Assembly (NCBI GenBank): GCA_027924585.1 | Contig: BSBM01000007.1 | Location: forward strand, 8,070,001-8,134,000 | Origin: Larix kaempferi | Lineage: Eukaryota > Streptophyta > Pinopsida > Pinales > Pinaceae | Length of the DNA: 64,000 bases | Reading direction: 5' to 3' | Part shown: in pieces, positions 1 to 11,900 of the stretch | Layout of the letters: every line of letters starts with the position of its first letter | Numbering within the stretch: the first letter of the stretch is position 1 | Translations under genes and position numbers: made by a program | Notes under the pieces: generated by a model | What the model saw: the letters and a program-made list of their open reading frames with translations, nothing else | What the model was told of the DNA's origin: nothing | Databases searched by the model: none

Positions 1-482
1 TATTAGATGAAGAATGAAATATTTCTTTATTTTGGAAAAGGATCAATAAATCAACCATTTATTTTATAATTCGTTTTGTCATTCCCAACAGTGGAAAAAT
101 GTTTAGGTCGACCGATCATTTGTTCTCCACATATTGGGAAGTTAAAATTAAAATTTCACTTTTTTATTTAACCTTCCCTTGTGCTTACTTATTCTCTCTT
201 TTCTATTGTGGGTGGTTCTAGGCGATATGCCTTTGGTCTTATGCCTGCAAAACTTCTCTAGGTGTCCTAGTTTTTGCAGTAGGAGTAGGTCTTCTTTTAT
301 TTGGACTTTCTTCAAAAATATGTTCATCATGCTTCTTCGTGTCCATTCGATTCATTTACATCCCACTCATTCGGTAGGTTCTAGTTGTTAATATGTCCAA
401 TTGTTCATATGTATATCATATCTTCTTAATGACCGAATGAATGGGAATAGGTGGTAGCAGATTGTACAGTTGGAATGAATCA
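1..482. other. Anonymous AT-rich DNA
   Basis: I see no gene, RNA or clear repeat here. Open frames of 60-70 codons on both strands have no recognisable motif and overlap each other. Confidence 0.5.
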
Positions 483-877
483 TTATGGCCATTCATCCAT
501 CATCAAAAGTGATTTAGTTATATTTTTGTTTTCAATGACAGAGTAGATTTCGATGATGAGTTTGTCTTCTTGTGTGAAGCTTCCATGCTTGAGATCAAGA
601 CACTGGTATTTTATCCATCGAAGCCTACATCCCTTTCCACATTTTAGAATCCCTATAATATTAAAATCGAGCAAACGTTATATCTAATATTTGAATTCAA
701 TTTGCAAGTAGTTATTAATTCCATTGAAAAGAAAAGGTTCTGCAAGAAACCTACAGCATTGGGAAAGGAACGCCCGGAGTGAAGCCTTAGTTATGGGCTT
801 GAATGTGAGCTATGAGGTGGTGGTCTTCTTTTTAGTTTCTTGGTATGAGACTTCTTGTAGCTAGGATATTTCCCCAT
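483..877 (-). pseudogene. R2R3-MYB transcription factor relic (exons 1 and 2)
   Basis: R2R3-MYB proteins are plant transcription factors that bind DNA through two Trp-anchored helical repeats. Reading the minus strand, an ATG at 877-875 opens MGKYPSYKK, resembling the usual MGRxPCCxK start. Further on come LIAHIQAH (the EEDxxLxxYIxxHG part of R2), a stop, and GGGCGTTCCTTTCCC, corresponding to WRxLP. A GT donor follows at 750-749, so exon 1 is about 127 bases, close to the usual ~133. After a short AT-rich intron, an AG at 654-653 precedes exon 2, with [13 protein letters not shown], then [12 protein letters not shown] and [12 protein letters not shown], which match the end of R2 and start of R3. 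The first-repeat Trp residues are lost, stops and frameshifts break exon 1, and no third exon is visible. Retained introns show it is not a processed copy. I am fairly sure of the family and sure it is dead. Confidence 0.75.
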
Positions 878-2224
878 CTTCATCGTAGAAGGGAATAGTG
901 AAGTTACATCTCGTGAAAACATGGAAAACATGCAAGATTACACATGTAGCGAGCTACAGGAATTCACATGGAACCAGCTATAACGAAGCCAGAATGAGAC
1001 TAACATTTTATGTTTATAAATTAATGCAATATTGGAGATATCATTAACATAAATTCACTAACACGACAGACTTCAGAAATTCACCAAGAATAGATCTGGT
1101 CGTGGGTTAAGGTTGAGAAGGACGCCACGTCGGGGAAAGAGGGAGCATGCAAGAAATCCACGCACACGAAGAAGGAAAATCAATTGAGTCCCAGATAGCA
1201 TAGAAGAATTAAAAATTAATTATCTATTTTTTAAGGAAATGTTGACGTTGTAAGAAAAAAAGTGTATCTATTGAATTAAACAGGATCCCAAGGTAAGATC
1301 AGTGAAGGAATACACGATACGTTAGAGAAGACCGCCACCATAATCCGATCGTGACATGATATCTGAGGTGAGAAGCGAATCCATGTGCAAACTCTCCATG
1401 GAAACATGAAGCCGAATGTGATAAGGAGTTCGAAATGTTATCCTCCATGTGAGAGGAGGTCGTACTGTTGTACTATGTTTTTTTCAGTTGTGAAAACAAA
1501 CTAACAAATATAATAATTTGTAAAAGAGAACAAATTCGTCATATTAAAACGGAGATTTGAAAGGTTTCTTAAAATTTCTTGTTTAAGTTATGAAAAGGTT
1601 TTCAAGAAAGTTTATGCCAATTCTTTAATTGGATTGTGAAGGTATTTAAAAATGGGGATTTTCAATTTAAAAATGGTTTATTTTAAAAGTATTTGTATTG
1701 ATATGATAATAGCATGGTTAAACACAACCCCATTTGAGGCTTTTTTTTGTCATGATTAACAAAAGGAGAGGTTTATCAAATGTATGTGAGGTCGTGTGAG
1801 CAAAGAAGCTCCTATTATAAAAAAAAAATGATGCTTTGTTTAGTTATGGTCGTTGAAACCCTAGAAAGGGAAAGCAGAAATTAGTTGAAGCACAAGGACT
1901 AGTAAAGGATGTTTGATATGTGTGTTTAATTTCAGCTTGGATTTGTTTATGAAATAATTAGCAATGATCTTCATTGCATGTTAATGCATGTGAATAATAT
2001 AATAAATCTACAAAATTCTATAGATAATAGTATTGCATGCTCATACATGTAAAGATTGAATACTTTAGTAATCTTTCTATGCAATGTAATCAACATATAA
2101 ACAAGTAGTTCTACAACATGTTGATCAAGGAGTAAATAATAAAAATGTTTTTTGCATGTTGAATATATAATTTCTATGTTGTTTTGTTTATGCGGATCTA
2201 AGTTTGTCTTTCATAATCTTCATT
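878..2224. other. Non-coding stretch before the first Copia element
   Basis: No gene is visible. The right end, roughly 1840-2224, is probably the decayed 5' LTR of the following Copia element because it runs straight into a degenerate primer-binding site. I could not find its partner LTR, so the boundary is a guess. Confidence 0.4.
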
Positions 2225-2284
2225 TGGTATTGGAGTAGGTGTTTTTCTTTGGGTTAAATTCATCATATCAAGTTCTAACTCTCT

Positions 2285-3200
2285 GCCCATTCCATACTTC
2301 GATAGAAGTGATTATGATTATTGGTTGATCAATATGATACTCTTTTGATAGGAAAATATTTGTGGAAGATTGTAAAAACAGTGTATGAAGAGCCACTTGA
2401 TTGGAACACCCTAACAACCAATGATAGCACATCTAAGAGAGAGACTAAGAAGAATAATTCTGAGGCTTTATTTCATATTCAAGTAGCTCTAGATAAGAGA
2501 CTATTTCCAAGAATGGCAAGATCAAAGTCAGTTGAGGATTCCTTTAAGACTCTACAACACCTCTACAAGAAGCTTACCGAGGTAGTGATCAAGTTAAAGT
2601 TGTCATGTTGTAGATATTGAGGATAGGATTTTAGAATTTGAAGATGCAAGAAGCTGAGAAAGTGAGTGATTACTCTGTAAGGGTAAATCATGTGGTCAAT
2701 AACATGGCTACTCTAGGAGAAATTATGCAGAAACAACTTGTGATTAAAATGGTGTTGAGGTCTCTAACACCAATATGGAACCATGTTGCTATAGTCACTG
2801 ACGAAAGCAAGGATTTGAATACCCTTCAGTTTGATCATCTAGGTGTATATCTTATGTATCATGAAGATAGAGTGAGATATTGAATTGCAGAAAGTGGTGA
2901 GAAGCATTTTTTCACAAAAGCACATATTACGAAGAATGAAGATGCCAAATCTAGCTCCAAAAGCAATCAATCTCATGATAGAGGTCACAATCATAATTTG
3001 TTAAGAGGAGATAGAGGATGAAGAGGTGGTTTTAGAGGAAGAGGTAGAGGTATATTTGAAACGAGAAACATGCATTGTCATAGGTATGGTCATTTTGAAA
3101 GGGACTTCACATTAAAAGAAAAAGAAGTGTTAATTATGCTCAGGAGGGTGATGATCCTTCTCCAAATAATTTAGTTTTATCTTATGCCAAAACTGAAAAT
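2285..3200 (+). pseudogene. Copia gag remnant
   Basis: This encoded the Copia capsid protein. The start reads PYFDRSDYDYW, matching the F.G.NY..W motif of Copia gag, followed by WKIVKTVYEEP. A second open piece (2638-2883) contains LRSLTPIWNHV, matching the usual L.SLP..... motif, and DLNTLQFDHL. Near 3070-3110 a degraded zinc knuckle reads CHRYGHFERDF. The final Cys and one spacing element are lost, and at least two frame breaks separate the pieces. Confidence 0.7.
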
Positions 3201-4330
3201 TGTTAAAAATGTTTGGTAATTAGATTCAAGAATTTCTAACAATAGGAAAGGAAATCACAAGCTATTTTCTACAAGGATGAAATTTTCAAATCTTAAATCA
3301 AACTTGGTGATGAAAAAACATTAGAGATTTTTGCAAAAAGAGTTATAGAATTCCATACTAAAGAAGGTATGGAAAGTGTTAAAGATGTTTATTAAAGTTC
3401 ACGGTTAATACATAATTTATTAAGTGTTGGGAAGACATGTGAAATGAATTGCATAGTAGTGTTTGATGATAGACAATGCACAATTTATGATAAGAGTTAA
3501 GGAAATATGGTGGTTACATTTGTGCATATGTCAAAGAATCAGATGTTCTCGTTGATGTTTGGAAAACATAGCACCATTCTTGCTAATATGGCATATGAAG
3601 ACCAAAGTTGGTTGTGGCATCTTAGAATTGGGCATTTGATTTCTCATATTTTGAAGCTTCTATCATCAAAAGAATTAGTTTATGTTTTTCCTAAGGTTGA
3701 AGAGAACAAGGAGGTTTGTGAAGGATGCGCTAAAGGAAAACATGAAAGAGAGAAATTTTGTAAAGGAAAGGCATGGAGGGTCCATTATCCACTTTAGCTA
3801 GTTAATTTTGGTATTTTTGTTTCTATGCAGATAAAAAGTTTGGGTAAGTCATCATAGTTTATTACTTTTAATAATGATTACTCACGAAAGTATTGGGTTT
3901 ATTTTTTGAAGAGAAAGGGAGAAGTGTTTTATACATTCAAGAGGTTTAAAACCCTTGTGGAAAATGAAAGTGGTTACAAAATATAATGTTTTTAAGGACT
4001 CACCATGGGGGGTAATTTTGTTCAAGAGTTTTTTAGAATTTTTGTGATATGAATGGCATTAAAATACAACTCACCACTCCTTACACTCGTCAACAAAATG
4101 GGGTAGCTAAAAGGAAGAGCAGTACAATGGTGGAAATGTAAAGGAGTATGTTATAGACTAAGGAACTAAGCAATTATTTTTGGGGTGATGCATTTGCTAA
4201 AATAGTGTACATTTTGAACCGAAGTCCTACAAGTGCACTTGACATGATGACTCCTTATGAAGCCTAGTATTAGAAAAATACTAATGTTAATCATTTAATT
4301 TTTTTTGGTTGTTTAGCCTATGTTCATGTA
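3201..4330 (+). pseudogene. Copia protease / GAG-pre-integrase / integrase remnant
   Basis: A protease-like start (VW*LDSRISN) near 3212 has lost its clear D-[ST]-G triad. The open piece 3507-3797 contains LWHLRIGHL and later CEGCAKGKHEREKF, the H..H..C..C pre-integrase zinc region. Downstream, NDYSRKYWVYFLKRK and HSLHSSTKWG are relics of the integrase core, in several frames with stops. It would have carried out insertion of the element's cDNA. It is inactive. Confidence 0.7.
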
Positions 4331-5470
4331 GTTGATCAAAAGAGACAAAATTTAGATCCAAAAAGTGAATCATGCATTTTTTATGGATATAGTGAGAAAA
4401 GGAAGGATTATAGGTTGTATAATCCTCTCACCAACAACATTTTTTTGTCAACAAATGTGATTTTTTATGACGGGAGAGTTTATGGTCATCAAAAAGACCA
4501 TGTCGAGATGTCAAAATCTATTTTGAATGGTGCCATTATTGATGATATTAATCATGAGTATCCCACTAACATTTCAGTTCCAAATTATACAAATCCACTG
4601 AGTAGCCCATCATCTAGTTCTCCATATTTAAGTCTAAGTCCTGCAAGCAAGGTAAGTAACATAAATGACATATATAAAAAAAGTGCAACTCTGGCACATG
4701 AAGAAAATCCAAGAGGTGAGACTGTAAATTTTTCTTTATTTTCACAAGATGATTTTGAACCATCATGTTTTGAAGAAGCGTATACTAATGAGGTTTGGGT
4801 GCAATATATGCAACAAGAGATAGATTCCATTCACAGGAATGGTACTTGGGAGCTTAAAAATCTTCCACATGACAAGAAAAAAATTGCTACTAAATGGGTG
4901 TACAAAACAAAGCATAACATTGACGGGACTGTTAAAAGACACAAAGCATGATTAGTTGCTAAGGGATTCACACATATCTATGGGATTGATTATGAAGAGA
5001 CAGTTGCACCAATAAAAAGACAAGAGACTATCAGAATGTTAATTTCATTGGCAAATCAAAAGAAAAGGAGCATTCATTGCATAGATGTGAAAAGTCCCTT
5101 CCTGAATGGGTACTTAGAAGAGGAAATAATGGTGGAATAGCCACATGGTTTTGGAGTGAAAGGAAAAGAACATCAAGTCTACAAATTGAAGAAGGATTTG
5201 TATGGCCTAAAGAAAGCACCAATAGCTTGGTATGCTAGGATTTATGGATATTTTCAAGAGAGTTGCTTCAAGAGAAGTAAGAGTGAACATACATTTTACT
5301 ACAAACAAGAAGGTAATGATATTCTTATTACCAATTTATATATTGATGATTTGTTGTATATGGGTAGTAATTCTAAGATGAAGAATGAATTCAAATAAAT
5401 GAAATGATGAGTGAGTTTGAGATGAAATATTTAATCCTCATGCAATTTCTTCTAGGAATGGAGGTTTATT
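4331..5470 (+). pseudogene. Copia reverse transcriptase remnant
   Basis: The open piece 4415-4951 begins in the integrase C-terminal/linker region, a low-complexity Ser-rich stretch. It then enters RT with WVQYMQQEIDSI, NGTWELKNLP and KWVYKTKHNIDGTVKRHKA. After a stop, YEETVAPIKRQETIRML and CIDVKSPFLNGYLEEEI continue the fingers and palm. The piece 5156-5398 holds LKKDLYGLKKAPIAWY and the catalytic motif LYIDDLLYMG, with both Asp residues kept. Several stops separate these blocks, so it is a recognisable but dead RT. Confidence 0.85.
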
Positions 5471-5750
5471 AAAGTGAGGATGAAAATTTTATTTGTAAAA
5501 CAAAGTATGCAAAGGATATGTTGAAGAATGTTTGATATCGATGATTGTAAATCAACCTCCACTCCAATTTCTCATGGAATTGTGTTGTGTAGAGATGATG
5601 GTGCTTAAATAGTTGATGAGACAATTTATAGAAGTATTGTTGGAAGATTGATGTTTCTAACCAACACAAGGCTTCAGATTGCTTATTCAGTTTCACTTGT
5701 TTGAAGGTATGTGACAAAGACATATTAAATGCATATGAAGGGAGGGTTAA
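5471..5750 (+). pseudogene. Copia RT thumb / RNase H start, truncated
   Basis: Short in-frame blocks (YRSIVGRLMFLTNTR, then IAYSVSL) match the conserved Copia segment that precedes RNase H. The reading ends abruptly near 5750. The catalytic RNase H part and the 3' LTR are missing. Confidence 0.6.
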
Positions 5751-5807
5751 ATCGCGAAATTGGGCGTCTACTCAGTGAGAATCACATTGCGAAATTCATA
5801 TTATATA

Positions 5808-5955
5808 ATTTTTCGGCCAAAAAATAGTTCGGTATAAAAATTAATTAATCCAAGGGCTAATTTTTTTTTATTAAATCTAACGGTCAATTATTGAAAAAAA
5901 AAATTGGCCGAAAAATTAAACATGTTTTTGAGTGAACTATTTTTTGTCCGAAAAC
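5808..5955. repeat. Short inverted repeat (hairpin or MITE-like)
   Basis: The left arm TTTTCGGCCAAAAAATAGTTC (about 5809-5829) pairs with the right arm GAACTATTTTTTGTCCGAAAA (about 5934-5954), with one mismatch. A second, inner pair (cggccaaaa / ttggccg) lies between them. The ~150-bp size and AT-rich loop suit a miniature inverted-repeat element, but I found no target duplication. Confidence 0.45.
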
Positions 5956-8900
5956 CTCTTAATACTAAAAAATGGAAGGTTTTCAAGTTTCTCCAATTTC
6001 ATAAGGTAAAACCAATATCTAGTACTGCAAAGCAACTCTTGGAACTAATACCATTAGTTTCGTCATTGAATCTACTTTCCGTAGGTATATCTTTTGTTGT
6101 GTTTAATTGAGATTTTATAATTTTAATTTTATTTTTTTTAACATGTGTCTATTTTGGTTTCATTGTTTTCAAAATGCAGTGACATGAAAATTCGACAACT
6201 TAAAAAATACACAATGTAAAAAATTGAAAAAAATATGGGGCACTTCATTGGAGTGTGTCACATCCCCAATTTGTCGTAAAAAAATAATTTTTTTCTAAGC
6301 AGTCCATTCGCCCATAAATGCTATGCGGAAGTATAAGGTTTCAGCATTTAAATTTACTGTTTAAATAAAAAGCGACATTTAAACATCTCATAAATTATCA
6401 TTAATTATTTAATTGTCTAAATGAAAATTAAATAGAAAATATTGTAATACTTAGATATACAATCGTCAATATTTACATGTCGTAACATCATTCAGCTGAA
6501 TCTTAACTCTATACTTGAATGATGTAATACTGCCTATTTTATCATAGTATACTTACAGGATTTCTTTGGCTAGAAGAAGTATCACTGTCTTGTATATTAA
6601 ATTCACTTGGTCCTAACATTTCGTGTGTCGACATTTATTTAATTTATCCTAAGCTGCATAAACCACTATGAGTCCATTACACTTGCGAATTCTTTTGTTT
6701 GATAAGGAATATTCTAGTATATGCCCAAGACTTACTTAGCTTAATGCTAAAGCAATATAGCTTTTATTTTATAAAGATTGCAGGTTTGATTACTAGCAAG
6801 GGTTTAATACAATAATCTTTGTGAGTCTTTATGACAATATTACACCATGCTTGTTGGTATTTACAGATTGATGAGTTAGGGTTATGACTCCTAACTAAGC
6901 TCTAAGTTAAAATATTAGAGACCCTAGACTATACAAGGTGTGGCTTGTGTTCCAAGCATCATGGTTGTAAATTACAATGTGCAAACATAAGAGTGAGTGA
7001 CTATATTGTGATTGTGAAGGTGTTGGCGATGCGTACTTCATTATCTTGTTCTGGTTTATTTAAACAAACCTTTCCTATAGTGTGGAAGACTTCTATGCTA
7101 TGTAATAATGTAATTACAAGACTTTTGAGTTGGTGTAAGTATTAGTTGGCTCCAAAAAGCCTTATGATCTTCGTGGTCAAAGGCATTTCTAATTGGCATT
7201 ATTAAGAGGAAAAGTCGAACTATATGAAAGTGGGTCTATGGTTCAACATTCAGCACGATATTAAAATGTGCTCCAAGATTTACATTGACAACTATATCAA
7301 AGTGGGTTTATGTTTTGATCGTTGATGGTGGTATCTCAAGCATTTATGTCAATCAAGTGAACAAGAATTAATGCTGCTCGAGTTTATCAAAACCCTACTA
7401 CTACGTTTGGGGGTTTGGTCTTTTTCGTTATTGTTGTGTTTTCTTCGTGGAGGAGGAAGGCAGAGCCTTCTCGGCTGTGAAACCATCTGAGCACTACTTG
7501 CAAGTTAGTGTCAACCGGTCGTGTTTCTTTAAGGTGGTCCTGTCGTGCAAAGAGTTCAACTGCTTAGTTTTTCTCCTTGGCCAGGGTTCCAAACGTGCGA
7601 AGGTGAGTTTTTAAATAGCAATGCTTTCATTGTTTACAATTTTAAGCTTCCAATTTGTGTTAAACACGTTTTTTCCATTTTTAACCTCGAATTTGGTTTA
7701 AATGACAGGGACTAAGGTCAAATTCCTCAGTGATGGATTTGTAATAGGAAATGGAATTTGACTCTAGTGATGGTGAAGCCATGGTAAGCCTCGGTTTCAC
7801 CTCGATATGTTACCTTTCTCAACAAAGGAAGGGTTGCTTGTTTTTGTGATGCTCTTATGCAATGTTATTTGTTTTAGTAAAGGAGCTGTGAGGCAAAGTT
7901 AGGGTAGGAAGGAAATGATACTGGCTGAAAGACCAGGGTTGGGCATTCTTCCATTTTTGTTATTGAAACAATGATACAGGGTCTTCTAAGGGAGAATCCT
8001 AGAGCAATTTACTGCAAATGTAATTTTTGTAATGGAATCAAATATAAAATAACTTTTATGTAATAGTACTCGTTTGCATTTTAATGTTGTGTGTACAATG
8101 TGATGACTCTTGGCTTTTTGCTAGTTTGTATTACGATGCAACCCGATTCTTGAAGTTGTGGGTTCATTGTTTGAGAAGCTAATGTTTACAGGTTTTGAAC
8201 CTAGCACTGTCCTAAGTTTAAGATTTGGTAAACTTTAAATATTAACAATTCACGACAGGGCGAGTTCTCCAAGTTGAGACTCGAGCCCTCGACCTTTGTT
8301 TGATTATTTGTGTATCTTTATTTTACAGAATGCGTTCATTTTTAGGATGTTAATACTGTGTAATGCCGGTTCTTATTAAACCCTTGGGTGAGCCTTTACA
8401 GGTCTCGAACCCATAACTTGCAAAACTTGCATCAATGTTATAGATTCATAATTAAATGTAATTCTGTAATAGACATTGTAATATTAGTTTTGAGGGAGAT
8501 CTCGGTAGAACTCTTAACTTAGTGTAGCTTTTTAGGGTTTATTACAAAATGATTTTTGATAAAAGATTAAAAACAATCGAAGATGTATAGACTTTACAGA
8601 TGGGCGAGCTCGTTTCCAAGACTCGAACCCTAGATCTTTGTGGGTTTACTCTTTTAATAGTTCTTTTTTATTTTTACAAATTAAAAAGGCTTTGTCCCGC
8701 CATATTTATGGTTAAACGATGAACATAGAGTCTGTGGGACTCGAATTTGGATTTTGTTGATAATGTTTTAATGTACTGTAATCTATACACAGGGTTTTGA
8801 CCCTGTTACCTTCATAAACTAGATATATTATTTTGGTCATTTAATAATACTTCCTGTTTGAGTTTCAAACAGTTTTGTAAATCGTAACTGGACTATTTAA

Positions 8901-9530
8901 TTATGCGAATGCTTGATCCGAACTCTATTTTTGATTTGATAATTTTAAGCATAGTTTATTTATGAAAATATGATACCTGTATGATGTTTTAAAAGAATGT
9001 TTTTGATCCAGTTATAAACCAATAGTAAGTTAGAATGATAAGAGTTTGTCTTGTACCCTTTAATGATATAATAGCTTGTTTTATATAAGATGGTCTATCG
9101 AACTGATATAATAAATACATGGTTTTTGTATTGATTCATGTGCTGTCGATAATAGTATAATACTCCTACAAGTATGATATGCAGAGATTGTGTAGTCTAG
9201 GTTTTGTATTAAATTTCTGAGTATTAACGTATTAGAATAAACCCTATTTTCAGTTTATGAATTGTACATGTAAAAATATTCATATGCAATGCCATATTGA
9301 CAGCAACATAAATAATTATTTATTCTGTATTGATTAAAATTTTAATAAAACTACTATTTAGAAATGAAAACCTAGATAGATTCTGGAACCACTATTGTTT
9401 CTGTAAAATACAATAAAGAATTTAGAAAAACATCTTGAATATAAGAGACATTTATTTCCCATTAGTGTTTAGAGATCATATCTAATCTATGTTAATTAAC
9501 ACTCTTCCTGTACTAGAGGACATCACCAAT
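5956..9530. other. Gene-free interval with weak exon-like and B-box-like motifs
   Basis: No protein is recognised. At 7440-7606 and 7710-7782 two less AT-rich segments end in good GT donor sites (AAG|GTGAG and CATG|GTAAG), and the second follows a TGACAG acceptor, so an unrecognised or non-coding exon pair is possible. At 8180-8810 several short motifs of the form TCGAACCC or TTTGAACC recur. The text gtgtcacatccccaattt near 6256 resembles the start of a Gypsy LTR, but I see no partner. Confidence 0.35.
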
Positions 9531-10508
9531 GGCGAAAGGAAAAATACAGGAAGTCATTTATATCCATTCATTCTATATTTATAAATCTACTCAGTCATTC
9601 AATTCACAGAATAATCTATTAGTTCAGAAAATTATCTTTCTAGACAGTTAACTGATATCTAACAACATTCAATCTTTAGAATAGTTTAACAATTTCATAA
9701 ATGAATTAGAATATAACAAGTAGAACCTGATAACTCGATAGGGTGGACAAACACCCAAAGAGGCCTATTCCTCCCAATCTTCTATAGCAAAGCAGCCAAG
9801 TTCACTTGCTCTTTTGGACCCCCGAGCCTGTTTACTAAACCACTAGGACGAAGTCTCTGTGTAGAAGCAAGGCACTCAGGTTGTACTTTAGCAGTCAATG
9901 GAGAATTGCATACACACCTCTCATATTTACTTCAGCAATCAATGGAGACTTGCATAGATATCAATACCTCTGCACTCAGCAGGAAAACTTTGCACTCAGG
10001 AGGAATAAGACAGTCTTACTCTACAACTCAAAACATAGCTTCTCCTCATCGAATCTCTTGTGTGCAATTTTCAGCAAAACCACAAGGTAAGTTCTCTCGT
10101 CAGAGAAAGTGTGAGCCTCTGCTCAAGTTCGATGGCTATAAAAAAGATGCCTAGGTCTTTTGGTGGTTAGTTTTTCATTCAATGAGCCATAAGCTCTAGT
10201 TTCACTTTCTTGGGAACTTGACCAAATTTTAAGGGACTTGTCCCATAACAATAGCTAGTTACTGAGTTCAGATGCTGCAACTTGTCCATTGCCTTCTACC
10301 CCAGATTCCATTCCTCCTAGTGGGTCAGTAAACACTCTTTCAACAGTCTCTTTGGGTGAGTGTCTCTTATTTTATTTTATTAAATACTAATATTATTCAT
10401 TTACAGTCATCCTGGACACTTGGTCAAATATAAAACTTTACAATAAAAATTAAAGTAATGTTTTTCCACAAACATAAAATGTCTCAAATACTAGGTAGGT
10501 TACATACA
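9531..10508 (-). repeat. Probable 3' LTR of the first Gypsy element (one edge only)
   Basis: On the minus strand, the pol reading of the adjacent Gypsy element ends and is followed by a polypurine tract (TTAAGAGGGGG, 10520-10509), then TGTATGTAACC starting at 10508. Purine tract followed by TG is the normal junction of an internal region with its 3' LTR. The far end of this LTR and its 5' partner were not found, so the left boundary is approximate. Confidence 0.45.
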
Positions 10509-10672
10509 CCCCCTCTTAAGCTCAACATCATCCTCAATGTTGCTTATTCTTTATCAGAGCCTCCATGGAACATAATTGGATATGCGGCCCGCATATTACT
10601 TTCCAATTCCCACGTAGCTTCATCTAGGCTAAGGTGCTTCCATTGCACCTTTACCTGCCCTATGGTCCAATT

Positions 10673-11160
10673 TCAGAGAAAACTTTCCCTCCTGTCGAGG
10701 ATACAATCCGGTTCCACCTGAAAATCTCTTTTCAGCTCCACCTGTATGTCATTCCAATTAATCACATGAGTAGCATCATGCATATACTTTTTCAAAACAG
10801 AAATATGGAAAACATTATGTATTATCAGATTAGATGGTAAAGCCAACTGATATGCAACTGGTCTAATTCTTGATATAATTTCGAACGGTCCACAATACCT
10901 GGGTGCTATTTTAGCACAACTGTAAAGCTTAAAAGAGCTTTTCTTGGGTTTTTCTTTAACAAAAACATGATCTCCTACCTGAAATTCCTTCTTAGTTCTT
11001 TTCAGATCTGAATAACTTTTTTGTATGTCTTGTGTAATTTTTAAATTGCCTTGTACCTGCTTGATGGTTAGTTCCATCTCTTTTAACAAATCTGGTCCTA
11101 ACATCAATCTGTCAACCAGATTACTTCAAGAGATAGGAGTATTGCATTTCCTACCATAGA
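10673..11160 (-). pseudogene. Gypsy integrase C-terminal domain
   Basis: The open frame 11107-10673 (144 codons) reads QVGDHVFVKEKP, then APRYCGPFEIISRI, AYQLALPS and HNVFHISVLKKY. These match the GPY/F-type C-terminal domain of Gypsy integrases (usual forms are GDxVxLK, KLxPRyxGPFxI, and HpVFHVSxLKky). The domain helps integrase bind DNA. I see no chromodomain after it. It connects upstream, across a break, to the integrase core. Confidence 0.8.
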
Positions 11161-11790
11161 GAATCTCAAATGGACTAAGTTTAGCAAAATCTTGATAGTG
11201 ATTATTGTAAGCAAATTCAACTAAATATAAATAATCTTCCAATTTAGTTGGCTGATCTTTAACATACATTCTTAACATTTCTTCTAAAATATGATTTATT
11301 CTTTCAGTTTGTCTATCAGTTTATGGGTAAAAATATGTACTAAAATTTAACTTAGTATCTAGACCTTTAAATAATGTTGTCCAGAAATTTCCAGTAAACT
11401 TAGAATCTTGATAAGAAATTATTACATTAGGTATTCCGTGTAAATGAAAGATTTGATTCATAAACACATCAACAATGTTAGCAACTTTAAAAGTAGTTTT
11501 AATAGGAATAAAATGATCTGTTTTACTAAGCTTATCCACAAATACCATTATTGAATCATTCTCCTTTTGATTTCTAGGCAACCAGTTATAAAATCAATAC
11601 TTATAATTTTCCACTTCCATTCTAGAAATGGCAATGACTGTAATAGGCCAGCTGGGTGTTGATGCTCAACTTTAATTAGCTGATATTCAAAGCACCTATC
11701 TATGTATTCAGCCACTTCATATTTGGCCAAAACTAATCCTCTCTCAACATTGTTATCATTTTCTGGTAACCAGGGTGTCCTGAATAAGGA
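11161..11790 (-). pseudogene. Gypsy integrase core, catalytic Asp lost
   Basis: Minus-strand blocks include [12 protein letters not shown] and [11 protein letters not shown], which carries the first catalytic Asp, then FVDKLSKTDHFIPIK and IISYQDSKFTGNFW. In related integrases the last block reads SDRD, so the second catalytic Asp is replaced by Tyr here. After a stop the frame continues with TDRQTERINHIL, which holds the catalytic Glu, and VEFAYNNHYQ. Separate open pieces at 11730-11548 and 11581-11321 overlap in different frames, showing a frameshift. Confidence 0.8.
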
Positions 11791-11900
11791 CTTTTACGTA
11801 TTTCATCTAAAATCAACAACTTAACTTTTGGCACATTAGGCACATAAAGTCTATTTTTATATGTCATTAAAATCCTTTCATTCATGCTGTAATCTATTAT

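Larger units (their letters stand above)
2225..5750 (+). mobile_element. Decayed Ty1/Copia retrotransposon, 3' truncated
   Basis: Domains run gag, CCHC region, GAG-pre-integrase, integrase, RT and the start of RNase H, which is the Copia order. At 2225-2240 the text ttggtattggagtagg resembles the plant initiator-Met primer-binding site TGGTATCAGAGC, so this is the left end of the internal region. Many stops and frameshifts interrupt the reading frame. Homology ends near 5750 within the RNase H region, where unrelated AT-rich DNA starts, so the 3' part and 3' LTR are missing. Confidence 0.8.

Noticed and set aside
6240-6310. Gypsy LTR start (gtgtcacatccccaattt)
   Set aside because: There is only a suggestive word. 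No partner LTR, purine tract or internal region could be linked to it.
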